Shown here: piece after piece, positions 52,636-62,617 of the stretch
Layout of the letters: each line of letters begins with the position of its first letter
How positions within the stretch are numbered: the stretch's first letter is position 1
DNA from: Oceanobacter mangrovi
GTDB taxonomy: Bacteria > Pseudomonadota > Gammaproteobacteria > Pseudomonadales > Oceanobacteraceae
Assembly: GCF_019740315.1 (NCBI RefSeq)
Contig: NZ_JAHXZR010000002.1
Coordinates: forward strand, 126,001 to 190,000
Direction of reading: 5' to 3'
Length of the DNA stretch: 64,000 bases
The notes under the pieces: model-generated
What the model was told of the DNA's origin: nothing
The model's database searches: none
The model's input: the letters and a program-made list of their open reading frames with translations, nothing else
Translations under genes and position numbers: made by a program

Positions 52636-55635
52636 ATGTCTGCTGATTCGGCTAACCCTGCTGGCAGAACCCCTCAACGACCCTCCAGGCCACCAGTCAC
52701 CGGTCAAGGCCGTGGTATTGGTTTCTGGATCGGCCGTTCCTTGTTGGTGTTGCTGTTACTGGTGATTGTGCTGGTGCCGGTGATTCGCTATCTGGGGCCG
52801 CCACTGGCGATCAGCTGGCTGCAAAAATGGTATGCCGAACAGGGGGATGGCTATCAGCTAAAACTGGCGGACTGGCAGTTGTCGTTGTGGCAGGGCACCT
52901 TCTCACTGGCGGGCCTGGAGCTGATCCACCCGGACAAGGGGGATGGTAAAACCTCCCTCGACTCACTGGCGCTGGATATCAACACTGGCAAGATCAAGGA
53001 TCGGGATCTCGAAGTGGAGTCGCTGGCGCTGGTCGGTCTGAGTGCGAAAGCCAGTCTGAATGGCGAGCAGTTAGAGGTTGCTGGTCTGAGCTTGCCGCTG
53101 GGCGCAGAGACAGATGCTGCCCCCGCTGCTTCAGCAACAGATAAGTCACCCGAAAGCTGGCGCATCGCGGTGGATAAACTGGAGTTGGCCGATTTTAAAC
53201 TCGGCTGGCAGCAGCCGGGTGTTGCTACGCGCACCAGTTTGCAGCGTCTGTCGCTGGCTGATTTTGACTCTACTGACAATGACAATATCCCGCTGGTGCT
53301 GGATCTGTCGGTAGACGAGCTGGTGGTCGATGCCAGTGAACTGATGGATGCCCAGGCCAGTGCAGCTCTGCTTGATCAGCTCACTGAGCCGCGGCCATTG
53401 ACTCTGAACCTGCAACAACCGTTCGAGATTCGCTGGCAAGGGGATGTGACCGATTGGCAAAAACTGCCAGGTGTTAGTGGTGATCTGCAGCTGGGCTCGT
53501 TGCAGCTGGATGCTCTGGCGGGCATTCGCGCTGGTTTTGGCAGTATGAATCTGCAACAGCTGCAAGCCAATAGCAGCGCCCAGTCGCTGCGATCGTTACT
53601 GTTGCAGGATTTGCAGGTCGGCGCTGATCGTGATGGCTCTGTGCAGAACTGGCTGGCTTTGCAACAGCTCCAGCTCAATGAGCTGGCGTTTGATGGTGTT
53701 GAACTCAAGGCCGGCAAGCAGTTGTTATCTGGCCTGGCGGTTAACGCCCAGTTGCAGGATGGTCGTTTGCCCGGTTTGCCGCTACAGCTGATTCCGCAGG
53801 CGTCCGCTGCTGATGCAGCCGTCGCCAGTAGTGATACGGCAGATCAACCAGAAGATTCTGAAGCATCCAGTGATGCGGCAGCAGGAAGTGGCACGGTATC
53901 AGCAGGTGCCAACCAGGATTCGGCTGAACGGCTGATTCAGGATGCCCGTATTGCCGGTGTTGAGCTGGATGATTTCTCGCTGGCGTTTGGCTGCGACGGT
54001 ATCGAACTGGTGTTGTCTTCACCGCAAATGCGCACGGGCGTTATTGATAGCGCGCTGAATGCTCCTATTGATCTGGATGGTTCCCTGCAAGTCGACAAGC
54101 TGAGCGTCAGCAAGCCGCAAACGCTGGACTTGTTGCAGCCGCTGAATTTCAGCTGGCAAGGACAGTTGCTTGACTGGCGTCGCCAGCCACAGCTGACGGG
54201 TGACGTCAATTTGCAGAACCTCAAGGTCAAGCTGGAGGGGCAGCCGGAGTTGTCATTCGAACAGCTGAGCCTGGCTGGAATTTCCGCCGACCGGTCGGTA
54301 CAAACCGTTGCCGAGCTGGTTCTGGATGGTCTGGATGTTGCCATGCCAGCGTCGGAATCGGCGGCGATTCGCCAGCAAGGATCGCTGTTGAGCCTGCGGC
54401 AATACCGGATTCCGAAGATCTATTTCGATGGCCGAACCTTCTCTACCGGGGTGCAGAGCTTCTCTGGGCTGGTTGCCAGAGTGACCCGTTTGCAGGATGG
54501 GCGTATTGCCGGGTTGCCGGTGCAGTCGACCGCTGGCGCCAGGGCGAATGGTGGTGCAACTGAAGATGTTGCAGGGGATGGCCCGGTGATTCAAAAGGTC
54601 AACGCCAAACCGGATGTTGTGGTGCAGGTTGATGGTGTTGAGTTGGCCAGTTCCGAGGCTAGTAGCAAGATTTACTGGACCGATTATGCCGTCAAGCCAG
54701 ACCACAAAAGTGTGCTGAGCCTGCGCCAGTTAACGGTTGGACGTATTAATTCCGATGAGCTGTTAAACGACAGTAAGACACGTGTGCCGGTAACGGCTCT
54801 GGCGGGCCTGGACCAATACAACGAAATTCGTTTTGAAGCTCAAATGGGACTCTGGAATGGCCTGCCGGAAGGCCAATATAAACTCAATATTGATTCGATG
54901 AATCTGTTGCCATTCAGCCCTTACGTGGTGAACGCCATCGGTTATAAAGTCAAAAAGGGCATGCTGGAAGTGAAATCTGATGTCACGGTCACGCAGGGGC
55001 AAATGAATGGCAACGCCCGCATTCGTTTGCAGAACAGCGAGTTTGAACCAGAGAACGAAGACACCATTGCTCGCGTTAGCAAACAGATTTCGATGCCGGT
55101 TGAAACGGCATTGTCAGTACTGAAAGACGATAACAACAATATGAAGATTGATGTGCCAATCAAAGGGCCGATTGATGACCCCGATATTGGCATCAACGAT
55201 GTGCTCAGGCAGGTGACCAAAACGGCGGTGCGCAGTGCGACGCTGTACTACCTGCAACAGGCGTTTCAGCCTTACGGTACGCTGATCAGTCTGGCCTCGC
55301 TGGCTGGCGACCAGTTGTTTGCGATTCGACTGGACCCATTGCAGTACGAGCCGGGGGTTGCTGAGCTGACTGCTGAGCAGCAGGATTACCTCAAGAAAGT
55401 GGCCAAAACCATGACCAGCAAGACGGATCTGGAATTGCAGGTTTGTCCGTTTGTAAGCCCGGATGAAGTCACTCAACAGGGCGATGCCTGGCCGCAACTG
55501 GCGGATGCCCGGGCCAATAATGTTAAAGCCTGGTTTGTGGGACAAAAGGACGAGAAGGGTCGTAACCTGACCAGTCGTATCAGTTTGTGTGCTGCTGCCA
55601 AAGGCAAGGCTGCCAAGGTTGAAATGGGCTTCTGA
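52636..55635 (+). CDS. DUF748 (AsmA-like) membrane-anchored protein
   Basis: A 999-residue protein with a cytoplasmic Pro/Arg-rich start, one transmembrane helix at about residues 36-57 (SLLVLLLLVIVLVPVIRYLG) and a long periplasmic part of repeated beta-type segments (LADWQLSLWQGTFSLAGLEL; SLQLDALAGIRAGFGSMNLQ). The C-terminal region matches DUF748: PLQYEPGVAELTAEQQDYLK, with an OmpA-like sense. Proteins of this AsmA/TamB-like class are thought to bridge the periplasm for lipid traffic. Two Asp/Ser/Ala-rich linkers (about 155-175 and 390-430) separate the repeats. It follows recD by 69 bases, with AGGAG-like GGAG before ATG 52636, and is ended by the terminator at 55652. Confidence 0.85.
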   Translation: MSADSANPAGRTPQRPSRPPVTGQGRGIGFWIGRSLLVLLLLVIVLVPVIRYLGPPLAISWLQKWYAEQGDGYQLKLADWQLSLWQGTFSLAGLELIHPDKGDGKTSLDSLALDINTGKIKDRDLEVESLALVGLSAKASLNGEQLEVAGLSLPLGAETDAAPAASATDKSPESWRIAVDKLELADFKLGWQQPGVATRTSLQRLSLADFDSTDNDNIPLVLDLSVDELVVDASELMDAQASAALLDQLTEPRPLTLNLQQPFEIRWQGDVTDWQKLPGVSGDLQLGSLQLDALAGIRAGFGSMNLQQLQANSSAQSLRSLLLQDLQVGADRDGSVQNWLALQQLQLNELAFDGVELKAGKQLLSGLAVNAQLQDGRLPGLPLQLIPQASAADAAVASSDTADQPEDSEASSDAAAGSGTVSAGANQDSAERLIQDARIAGVELDDFSLAFGCDGIELVLSSPQMRTGVIDSALNAPIDLDGSLQVDKLSVSKPQTLDLLQPLNFSWQGQLLDWRRQPQLTGDVNLQNLKVKLEGQPELSFEQLSLAGISADRSVQTVAELVLDGLDVAMPASESAAIRQQGSLLSLRQYRIPKIYFDGRTFSTGVQSFSGLVARVTRLQDGRIAGLPVQSTAGARANGGATEDVAGDGPVIQKVNAKPDVVVQVDGVELASSEASSKIYWTDYAVKPDHKSVLSLRQLTVGRINSDELLNDSKTRVPVTALAGLDQYNEIRFEAQMGLWNGLPEGQYKLNIDSMNLLPFSPYVVNAIGYKVKKGMLEVKSDVTVTQGQMNGNARIRLQNSEFEPENEDTIARVSKQISMPVETALSVLKDDNNNMKIDVPIKGPIDDPDIGINDVLRQVTKTAVRSATLYYLQQAFQPYGTLISLASLAGDQLFAIRLDPLQYEPGVAELTAEQQDYLKKVAKTMTSKTDLELQVCPFVSPDEVTQQGDAWPQLADARANNVKAWFVGQKDEKGRNLTSRISLCAAAKGKAAKVEMGF

Positions 55636-55651
55636 CGAAGCCTGCTGTAGG

Positions 55652-55698
55652 TCAGAAACAATAAAGCCAGGGCATTGCTCTGGCTTTATTGTTTCTGA
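55652..55698. terminator. Bidirectional rho-independent terminator
   Basis: A perfect 19-base inverted repeat (TCAGAAACAATAAAGCCAG and its complement) around a 9-base loop, between two convergent genes. Confidence 0.92.
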
Positions 55699-55721
55699 GG
55701 TGTGGTTTCTGGAGGGCGAGT

Positions 55722-57317
55722 TTATTCCGTAACGGTCAAAGTGATGTTCTGACCCAGCGAGTTGTTGCTGAGCATCACGGTCAAGCCAACGTCGGCGCTG
55801 CTGATGTCAATTGAGCCATCGCTGTTGGCGCTGCGGCTGACGCCCTCCACGGTCCAGCTGTAGGAATCCGTATCATAGCTGGTGTTGGTCCAGCGGGTGG
55901 CTGGATAGAGGGTGGTAATCTCACTCAGGCTGGCGATGCCATTGGCGAGATATTCGTCGTTGGCCCCGGTAATTTCGACCAGGGTTTCCAGCTCTTCCTC
56001 GGGGGTTCCGATAGCGGCAGCACTGCCGTCGGTCAGGTCTGTGGTACCACTGAGGTCGAAGTCGTAGTAGGACGTCTGGGACTCAAAGGTGTTGCTGTGT
56101 TCGCCATCCCTTGGCAGGAATGCGTAACGGTAGGCCCAGATGTTGTCAGCGCCGTGGGTACGGCTTTCCAGAGCGCTGGCCTGGGCAGACAACAGGTCGC
56201 TGGCAAAGCTGTAGCTACTGCTGCTATAGGTTGGCGTTAAAATGGTTTCAGCATAATCCTCCAGCGAACTGTCGCCATCCCCTTCAAGCTCGACATAGAG
56301 CAGCGGCTTGCCCTGGTAGTCACTGGCGTAGTCGTCGGAGTCGGTGTCGTAAATCAGTTGTGATTGCCAGCCAAGGGCGGTGTCGACAGCATCAATATCA
56401 AAGCCGCCGACGGTGTTGCTGCCACTGGAAATCAAGACGATGTTGCTGAGAGTCATACTGTCCAGTTCGGTTTCGTCATAGAGGTCTGGACAGTCATCTG
56501 ATGAGTAGTCGTAGCCTGTACTGTCACTATAGGAGCCGTCACCAGCATAGGTCCCAATCGCTGCGACGATGGCTTGATAAACGGCAGAGCTGCGGCCATA
56601 GGCGTTATTGGCCCAGTTGCTGGCGAGGGTTTCCAGTGCGGTATCCAGAGTATCTGTGTCGGAAGTAAAGTCCGAGGTCAGGCAGGTGATGTGCGTTGCA
56701 TCGGCAAATGCCCAGATACTGAATTGCTGATTGGCGATGGTGGTATTAGTGCTGCCCTGGGCGGTGCTGATAAAACTTTCGACTTCTGCCAGCAAGGCAC
56801 TTTGATCAACATCATCCATACTGGAGCTGGTGTCGATGACCAATGCAGTGTTGAGGTTGATGCTGTAGCCCAGTACCTGCTGCAATATCGGGAAGCTTTC
56901 CTCGGCATCAATTTCGCTGTCATCAACTGTCACCAGATAGTCATCAAGGGTGGCTGTGGTAATGGATTCCAGTGTCTGTGAGTCCACTGGGATGATCATG
57001 TGGTTGAAAATATAGGGGTAGCTGGTGTCGCGGATAAAGGCGCTTTCATCGAGTGCGTTGTAGTTATCATTGGCGGTTTCATAGATCGCCAGAGGGTAAT
57101 AGCTAACGCCTGTTTCAGTTTCTTCGTCGTCATCTGAATCCGAATCGTCGCTGTCATCGTCGTCGTCATCGCTGTCGTCATCGGAATCCGTGCTGCAGGT
57201 GGTTACACAATTATCTCCGCTGCCACAACTGACCAGCAGCAGTGGTGCAGATACCAGTGCCAATAACATGGCCCAGACTGCCAGGGGATGCTTGGGTGGT
57301 GTTAAAGCAGATGCCAT
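55722..57317 (-). CDS. VWA-domain lipoprotein with an acidic linker
   Basis: A 531-residue exported lipoprotein. The signal ends in LLLVSC with Cys31 as the lipid site. Residues 42-66 are an Asp/Ser/Glu tract (STDSDDDSDDDDDDSDDSDS and on), probably an extended spacer or calcium-rich region. A VWA domain follows at about 155-340 with the MIDAS residues Asp162, Ser164 and Ser166 in VIDTSSSMDD. The C-terminal region ends in a beta domain (ISSADVGLTVMLSNNSLGQN). It is likely to be anchored in the outer membrane and to bind a ligand or surface through a metal ion. Start GTG/ATG region at 57317 gives a good lipoprotein signal. Confidence 0.85.
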   Translation of the reverse strand: MASALTPPKHPLAVWAMLLALVSAPLLLVSCGSGDNCVTTCSTDSDDDSDDDDDDSDDSDSDDDEETETGVSYYPLAIYETANDNYNALDESAFIRDTSYPYIFNHMIIPVDSQTLESITTATLDDYLVTVDDSEIDAEESFPILQQVLGYSINLNTALVIDTSSSMDDVDQSALLAEVESFISTAQGSTNTTIANQQFSIWAFADATHITCLTSDFTSDTDTLDTALETLASNWANNAYGRSSAVYQAIVAAIGTYAGDGSYSDSTGYDYSSDDCPDLYDETELDSMTLSNIVLISSGSNTVGGFDIDAVDTALGWQSQLIYDTDSDDYASDYQGKPLLYVELEGDGDSSLEDYAETILTPTYSSSSYSFASDLLSAQASALESRTHGADNIWAYRYAFLPRDGEHSNTFESQTSYYDFDLSGTTDLTDGSAAAIGTPEEELETLVEITGANDEYLANGIASLSEITTLYPATRWTNTSYDTDSYSWTVEGVSRSANSDGSIDISSADVGLTVMLSNNSLGQNITLTVTE

Positions 57318-57527
57318 GAGTCATCTCCGCAAATAAATAAACAGGCAAATGCTATCAGTGGCGCTGGTTGTTGGCTGGAGGGCTGGATGATTCGTTACCA
57401 ACCCATGCAGATTGGCTGGAACCCTGAAGTTTGCTGGAGATGATTGACGCCGGGCTGGCGTTTGTCTGACGGCTGGATAGCCAATTGATGTTTCAAGTTG
57501 ACAGAAATTCACGCCGACAGAAAATAA

Positions 57528-57561
57528 AAAAGCCGGAGCAGTGGATGCTGCTCCGGCTTTT
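57528..57561. terminator. Rho-independent terminator after the carboxylase gene
   Basis: A 13-base stem AAAAGCCGGAGCA / TGCTCCGGCTTTT with loop GTGGATGC-type bases. On the minus strand the stem is followed by T-rich TTTTTTATTTT, which fits the end of the 57587-62467 gene. The rest of 57318-57586 shows nothing else. Confidence 0.9.
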
Positions 57562-57586
57562 CTTTAGCTGTTTTATAAAGTGCTCG

Positions 57587-60500
57587 TTAGAGCGGCTTTA
57601 CCACGAACAGCAGGTCACCCTGGTTAACCTGTTGGCCGTCAGAGTTCATGATACGGGTTACCTTGAACTTCTGGCCGGCCGGGTACAGTTCGTTACCAGC
57701 GCGGTTGAACTGCTTCAGGCTCAGCGGTGTGAACATCTTCATCGCTTCCATCAGACACAGGGTCTGCTCAACGTCGATCACATCGCCCTCCTTCACGAAC
57801 GCCGGTTCGCTAGGAGAAGATGAGCCGTAGAAGATGCTGGTGGTTGGTGACAGAACTTTCAGTTCGTCGGAACCTTCGATCTTCAGGGCTGATGCATCTA
57901 CCGCGTTGGACGCCAGGTCCGCCGCAATTTCAACGTCCTTGATCAGTTCGTTGAGATCGATACGGTCGAGGAATTTCGGCAGGTAGCCGGTATCGTAAAC
58001 ACCGTTGATGAACACTTCGTCATCCAGAATGCGCTTGGCAGTCGGGATGTTGGTGCACACGCCAGTGATCACAACGCGATCCAGGTATTCACGCAGCTTG
58101 GCGATGGTGTCGTTACGATCCGTGCCGTAACAGATGATCTGTACGATCATGCTGTCGTAGAACGGTGAAACTTCCTTGCCTGGTGCCGCCATGGAAATCA
58201 GGTCGATGTAGTCTTCCTGCGGCAGCACACACTCGCGGATCTTGCCCGGAGTCGGAACGAACTGCAGCTCATCACCCTTGATCACCGGCTTCTCGGCGTT
58301 GATACGGACTTCGATGGCGTAGCCGTTCTGCTTCGGTGCCAGATCAGCAATGGATTCACCTTCGGCGATCTTGAACTGGGTAGACACGATGTCGATGCCA
58401 GATACCCACTCGGTTACCGGGTGTTCCACTTGCAGACGGGTGTTCATTTCCATGAAGTAGATGGTGTCGGCAGCGAGGTCGAAAATAAATTCAACAGTAC
58501 CTGCACCTACGTAGGAAACCGCGTCAGCCAGCTTGGCAGCGTAGTCGTAAGCCAGTTGCTCCAGTTCGCGTGGCAGCATGGTGGAACCAGATTCTTCGAA
58601 CAGTTTCTGGTTGTTACGCTGTACGGAACAGTCACGCAGACCAAGGATCTTGGTATTGCCGTGCTTGTCGCGCAGCACCTGAACCTCGATGTGGCGCAGT
58701 GAAGTAACAAACTTCTCCAGGTAAACGTCGCCGTTACCAAAGGCAGCCTTGGCTTCGGTAGAGATCTGGTGGAACAGGGTGTGCATCTTGTCGGCAGCGT
58801 GAACCACCTGAATGCCTTTACCGCCACCACCGTGTACCGCTTTCAGCAATACCGGGTAACCGATTTCTTCCGCTACCGCTGCGGCGTTAGCCGAGCTGGT
58901 CAGAATGCCGTGAGAACCCGGTACAACCGGTACGTTCACGCGCATGGCGGTGTTAATCGCGTTGGACTTGTTACCCATGGTTTCCATTGAAGAAACCGCA
59001 GGGCCAATAAAGTTGATATCGTGGTTGCCACACAGAGCCGCGAACGCGCTGCTCTCGGACAGGAAGCCGATACCAGGGTGCAGTGCCTTGACGTTCTCGT
59101 GATGAGCAACGCGCAGGACTGACTTGGCGTTCAGGTAGGATTCGTCCGGCGTGTTACCACCGATACAAACCACACGGTCTTCAGGGCCAAGCATATCAAC
59201 AGGTACGGATTGCATGTCCGGGTCGGACTGCACCAGTACTACCTTGATGTCGTTTTCCTGCGCCTTGCGGATCAGTTTTACGGCAGTACAGCCACGGGCG
59301 TGGATCAGTACCTTGTCGACCGGGCCAAATACCTTGGAAGCGGTTGCGCCCTTGCCGGTATCCGGGATCAGACGTTCTGCTGCCACGAAGCCTTGCAGTA
59401 CACGATCCAATACGTCTTCAACACTGTGACGGGCAGTCGGGATATCCGGGTCGATTGCACGCAGACGGTCGTCCATGTCGTCGAAGAACGGGTGGGCAAC
59501 CAGGCCGTCCATGGACTTCGGAGAAACCGACAGATAGTTGGACAGGGTGCTGGTGCTTGGCAGATAGCTTGGTACTACGATCTGGCCAGCAAACGGCATG
59601 TTGGTGCCAGAGAAGTAGTAGGTCTGTGCCAGCGGGTGAGTCACGAAAGACGCTTGGGCACCACCGGTACAGTCACCGAAACCAAACACGACCAGAGGCA
59701 GTTCGTTGTCACGCACAAAACGGGTGATACGGTCGTTGGTAACAGCCATGGAGAACAGTGCCGCAGCACCTTCCTTGGTTTGCATACCACCGGAAGATAC
59801 GAAGCACACGACAGGCAGCTTCAGCTTGGCACATTCCACCATCAGCTTGCAGAACTTCTCGGCAGAGGCCATATCGAAGGCGCCGGCCTGGAAGTCGAGG
59901 TTGGATACCAGTGCACCGACCTGCTGCTCACGCTCACCAATCTTGATGGTACCGATACCGGTGATCACACCACATGGCTTGATGTCTTTCTTCAGCGCAC
60001 CTTCGATGGAGCTGCGGAAGCCAGGGAACTGAACCGGGTCAGCCGACATCAGGTTGGCGTTGGTTTCCTGGAAATCACTGAAGAAGCGCTCAATGATGGC
60101 ATTGGCGGAAGTCTTCTTCTGACGCTTGGTGTCGTCCAGAACCTGCTGGATCAGCAAGTCGTGGTAGGCCATGGTCAGACGGTTCCAGAAGTCCTTGCGA
60201 CGACCAATGGCAACCGGGTTGATACGACCGTTGTAGGTCTTGCCTTCCTGATCGGCAGCATAGTACTCAGGTACCAGCTTCTCGAGGATGAAGGTGATAA
60301 CGACGAAGAGGGTGTCGGACAGGCGTGGGAACGCCAGCTTTTTCCATTCTTCAACAGACTTCAGGAAGTTACCGCGCTGGCTGCTCTTGGAGAAATAGCT
60401 CAGCCAGTAGGTGAAGGATTCCTTCTCCTGGTCGGTGTAGCTGTCGCCGGCAGTTGCTTCAGCCAGTGACTTGTCCAGCAGCGCCTTGAGCGACTCCAGC

Positions 60501-62467
60501 GACAGTGCACGGGCTTCGTTAGCTTCCTTGGCAACGTTCACCAGGTTGCTGATGAAGTTGTCGTACATCTTGCCGAACACCAGCATGTTCTGACAGACCT
60601 GGGTGAATTCCAGGCGCAGTTCGTCATGCAGGATGGCGTCCAGAATGGTGATGTCCGGATGTTGTGGGTTCTGGATGTTTTCCTGGCGGAACTGGATGTA
60701 CGGAGCCAGAGATTCTTCCAGAATGCGACGGTTGGCTTCGATGGTGACACTGTCGGCACTGTTGGCCAGTGCTTCGGTGCGGCTCGACAGCTTCAGTTCG
60801 CTGCGGATGTTGTCTGGTACCAGTTCGCCTTTCAGGATGATGTTCAGAGCGGAAGCGATGGTCTGCTTCAGTGCGCCCTTGGACTTCTCCTTCTCCATGC
60901 CCTGGGTCAGTTCCTGATGAACGTCGTGAGGCAGTTCTTCGCGGATGTAGGCGGCCAGCGGGTGCGCGTTGTTCTCAATAAACTGGGCGACCGCACGGGT
61001 ATCCAGTACATCGCTGGCGCGCAGCAGGAAACGGCTCTGTTTGTAATCTTCCAGGTAGTTCAACAGACCGGTGAAGTTAACCGGTGCATCAGACTTCCAG
61101 CGGTTGAACAGGTACAGACCCAGGTTGAAACACAGATCCTGCTTGGCTTTCAGATAGTTGTTCTTTGGTTCTCCCAGGAACAGACGCTTGATGGTGCCGC
61201 GGCTCTCATCGCGTTCTTCGTACTTGCTCCAGAACGTTTTCCAGCTCTTGTGCAGGTTGTCGTCGTAAACGATTTTCTCTGGCGCTTGCAGCCAGTTCTG
61301 GAACTTGCGCTTGGATTCGGCTTTCTGGCGTTGCTGCAGCTGACCTTCAGGAATCTCTTTCTCTGCCAGGCGGCCGTAGTTTTCAACGGTGCTGGAGTGA
61401 ATGCGACGACGCAGGGTCAGGTAGCGGGTGTAGCGGTAGGTCAGACCGAACAGGTTAACGTGTTCAGTCGGGTTTTCCGCGAGGAAGAAATTGGCATCTT
61501 TCTGCAGGTTCTGCAGCTGCTCGGACGGGTTGAGGAAGCGTTCTACAGAGGTCTTGTAGTGCTCCATCATGTACGGATTGTTCTTGGCAAACTCGGCTGC
61601 TGAAGCTTCGATCGACTGAATGCCGCTGACGACTGCCTGATGCAGGTTGAAGCGCTTTTCATCCGGATCGTTTGGCGAGTAATCGATGATGCCATCAATA
61701 ATGCCGGCTTGACGCAGTTCGTAACCGGAAACACCCACATACTTGGCACATTCCTGCCAGGACAGGTTGTACTTGCGGGCGATACTGGCCAGACCTTGCG
61801 GCTGGATGGTGTTGAAAATACCGTCACGCAGGGTCAACAGGATGTTGGTGGTGGCCAGTGGAATGGCGCCGCCTGAATAACCAGCTCCCCAGATGATACC
61901 CAGGCTTGGCACGTCGTTGTTGGCCATTTCGGTGATCAGGTGGGAAATGCTGTGGGCCTGGTTGCCAGCGTTGGCAAGTTCGCCTGCGTCCGCTCCCGGG
62001 GTGTCGATGAAGGTAACGATTGGCATCGAGCGACGGGAGTAGGAGCGTACCAGCTGTGCTGCGCGGTTGTGGTGCTGCGGGCCCCACACGCCGTTGGCGG
62101 TTTCGCGGTTCTGGCACACAAAGGCAACACGGCGAACCTTGCCATTGAAGTCCATATCGGCTTCACAGGCATACAGGGGACCATCATCCACTTCAGTGAT
62201 GGTGCGCAGGATCAGGTGCTTAACGATCGACTTGGCGCCAGGGCGCTGGTTGCTTTCACTTGGAGCAACCACTTGTTCGATGTACTCATCGATGTTCAGA
62301 GTGCTCAGACGCGCCAATTCGGTGTCACAGGTGTCAGGCGCAATCAGACCTTTTACAGTCTGGTCAACAGCGTTGTCTTCGTACTCAGGGAACAGCGAGA
62401 AGTCCGCCGACAGTTGTTCGGCGATCTGAAATAGTTGGTCTACTTGTTTGGAGGTTTGTTCAGACAT
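57587..62467 (-). CDS. Single-chain acetyl-CoA (acyl-CoA) carboxylase: CT-alpha, CT-beta, biotin carboxylase and BCCP fused
   Basis: A 1626-residue multidomain enzyme making malonyl-CoA for fatty acid synthesis. The AccA-like carboxyltransferase half lies at about 60-290 (IVTFIDTPGADAGELANAGN; WGAGYSGGAIPLATTNILL; PQGLASIARKY). A helical region of about 500 residues follows. The AccD-like half is at about 830-1010 (VCFVSSGGMQTKEGAAALFS; FGDCTGGAQASFVTHPLA). Biotin carboxylase runs from about 1055 to 1490 with the ATP-grasp loop AVHGGGGKGIQVV and EMNTRLQVEHPVTE. BCCP is at the end, with the biotin site EAMKM (Lys1577). The domain order differs from eukaryotic ACC (BC-BCCP-CT) and from the four separate E. 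coli subunits. The neighbour upstream is fabB, consistent with the pathway. Its substrate could also be another short acyl-CoA. Confidence 0.93.
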   Translation of the reverse strand: MSEQTSKQVDQLFQIAEQLSADFSLFPEYEDNAVDQTVKGLIAPDTCDTELARLSTLNIDEYIEQVVAPSESNQRPGAKSIVKHLILRTITEVDDGPLYACEADMDFNGKVRRVAFVCQNRETANGVWGPQHHNRAAQLVRSYSRRSMPIVTFIDTPGADAGELANAGNQAHSISHLITEMANNDVPSLGIIWGAGYSGGAIPLATTNILLTLRDGIFNTIQPQGLASIARKYNLSWQECAKYVGVSGYELRQAGIIDGIIDYSPNDPDEKRFNLHQAVVSGIQSIEASAAEFAKNNPYMMEHYKTSVERFLNPSEQLQNLQKDANFFLAENPTEHVNLFGLTYRYTRYLTLRRRIHSSTVENYGRLAEKEIPEGQLQQRQKAESKRKFQNWLQAPEKIVYDDNLHKSWKTFWSKYEERDESRGTIKRLFLGEPKNNYLKAKQDLCFNLGLYLFNRWKSDAPVNFTGLLNYLEDYKQSRFLLRASDVLDTRAVAQFIENNAHPLAAYIREELPHDVHQELTQGMEKEKSKGALKQTIASALNIILKGELVPDNIRSELKLSSRTEALANSADSVTIEANRRILEESLAPYIQFRQENIQNPQHPDITILDAILHDELRLEFTQVCQNMLVFGKMYDNFISNLVNVAKEANEARALSLESLKALLDKSLAEATAGDSYTDQEKESFTYWLSYFSKSSQRGNFLKSVEEWKKLAFPRLSDTLFVVITFILEKLVPEYYAADQEGKTYNGRINPVAIGRRKDFWNRLTMAYHDLLIQQVLDDTKRQKKTSANAIIERFFSDFQETNANLMSADPVQFPGFRSSIEGALKKDIKPCGVITGIGTIKIGEREQQVGALVSNLDFQAGAFDMASAEKFCKLMVECAKLKLPVVCFVSSGGMQTKEGAAALFSMAVTNDRITRFVRDNELPLVVFGFGDCTGGAQASFVTHPLAQTYYFSGTNMPFAGQIVVPSYLPSTSTLSNYLSVSPKSMDGLVAHPFFDDMDDRLRAIDPDIPTARHSVEDVLDRVLQGFVAAERLIPDTGKGATASKVFGPVDKVLIHARGCTAVKLIRKAQENDIKVVLVQSDPDMQSVPVDMLGPEDRVVCIGGNTPDESYLNAKSVLRVAHHENVKALHPGIGFLSESSAFAALCGNHDINFIGPAVSSMETMGNKSNAINTAMRVNVPVVPGSHGILTSSANAAAVAEEIGYPVLLKAVHGGGGKGIQVVHAADKMHTLFHQISTEAKAAFGNGDVYLEKFVTSLRHIEVQVLRDKHGNTKILGLRDCSVQRNNQKLFEESGSTMLPRELEQLAYDYAAKLADAVSYVGAGTVEFIFDLAADTIYFMEMNTRLQVEHPVTEWVSGIDIVSTQFKIAEGESIADLAPKQNGYAIEVRINAEKPVIKGDELQFVPTPGKIRECVLPQEDYIDLISMAAPGKEVSPFYDSMIVQIICYGTDRNDTIAKLREYLDRVVITGVCTNIPTAKRILDDEVFINGVYDTGYLPKFLDRIDLNELIKDVEIAADLASNAVDASALKIEGSDELKVLSPTTSIFYGSSSPSEPAFVKEGDVIDVEQTLCLMEAMKMFTPLSLKQFNRAGNELYPAGQKFKVTRIMNSDGQQVNQGDLLFVVKPL

Positions 62468-62617
62468 GTTTGATCAATTCCGTAATTTGCCGATGATCGG
62501 ACAAGGCTGGCGGCCACAAAGCCAAACCAGCATGGCCCGCAACGGCAATCGGCTTGTGGCTGATTGCTGGTGCAGGCCGGAAAAGTGAGTGACGTTTACA
62601 CGCCACTCAGGCTGTCA

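Noticed and set aside
59210-60469. 419-residue plus-strand frame opposite the carboxylase gene
   Set aside because: Shadow of a GC-rich gene whose own frame has unambiguous catalytic motifs.
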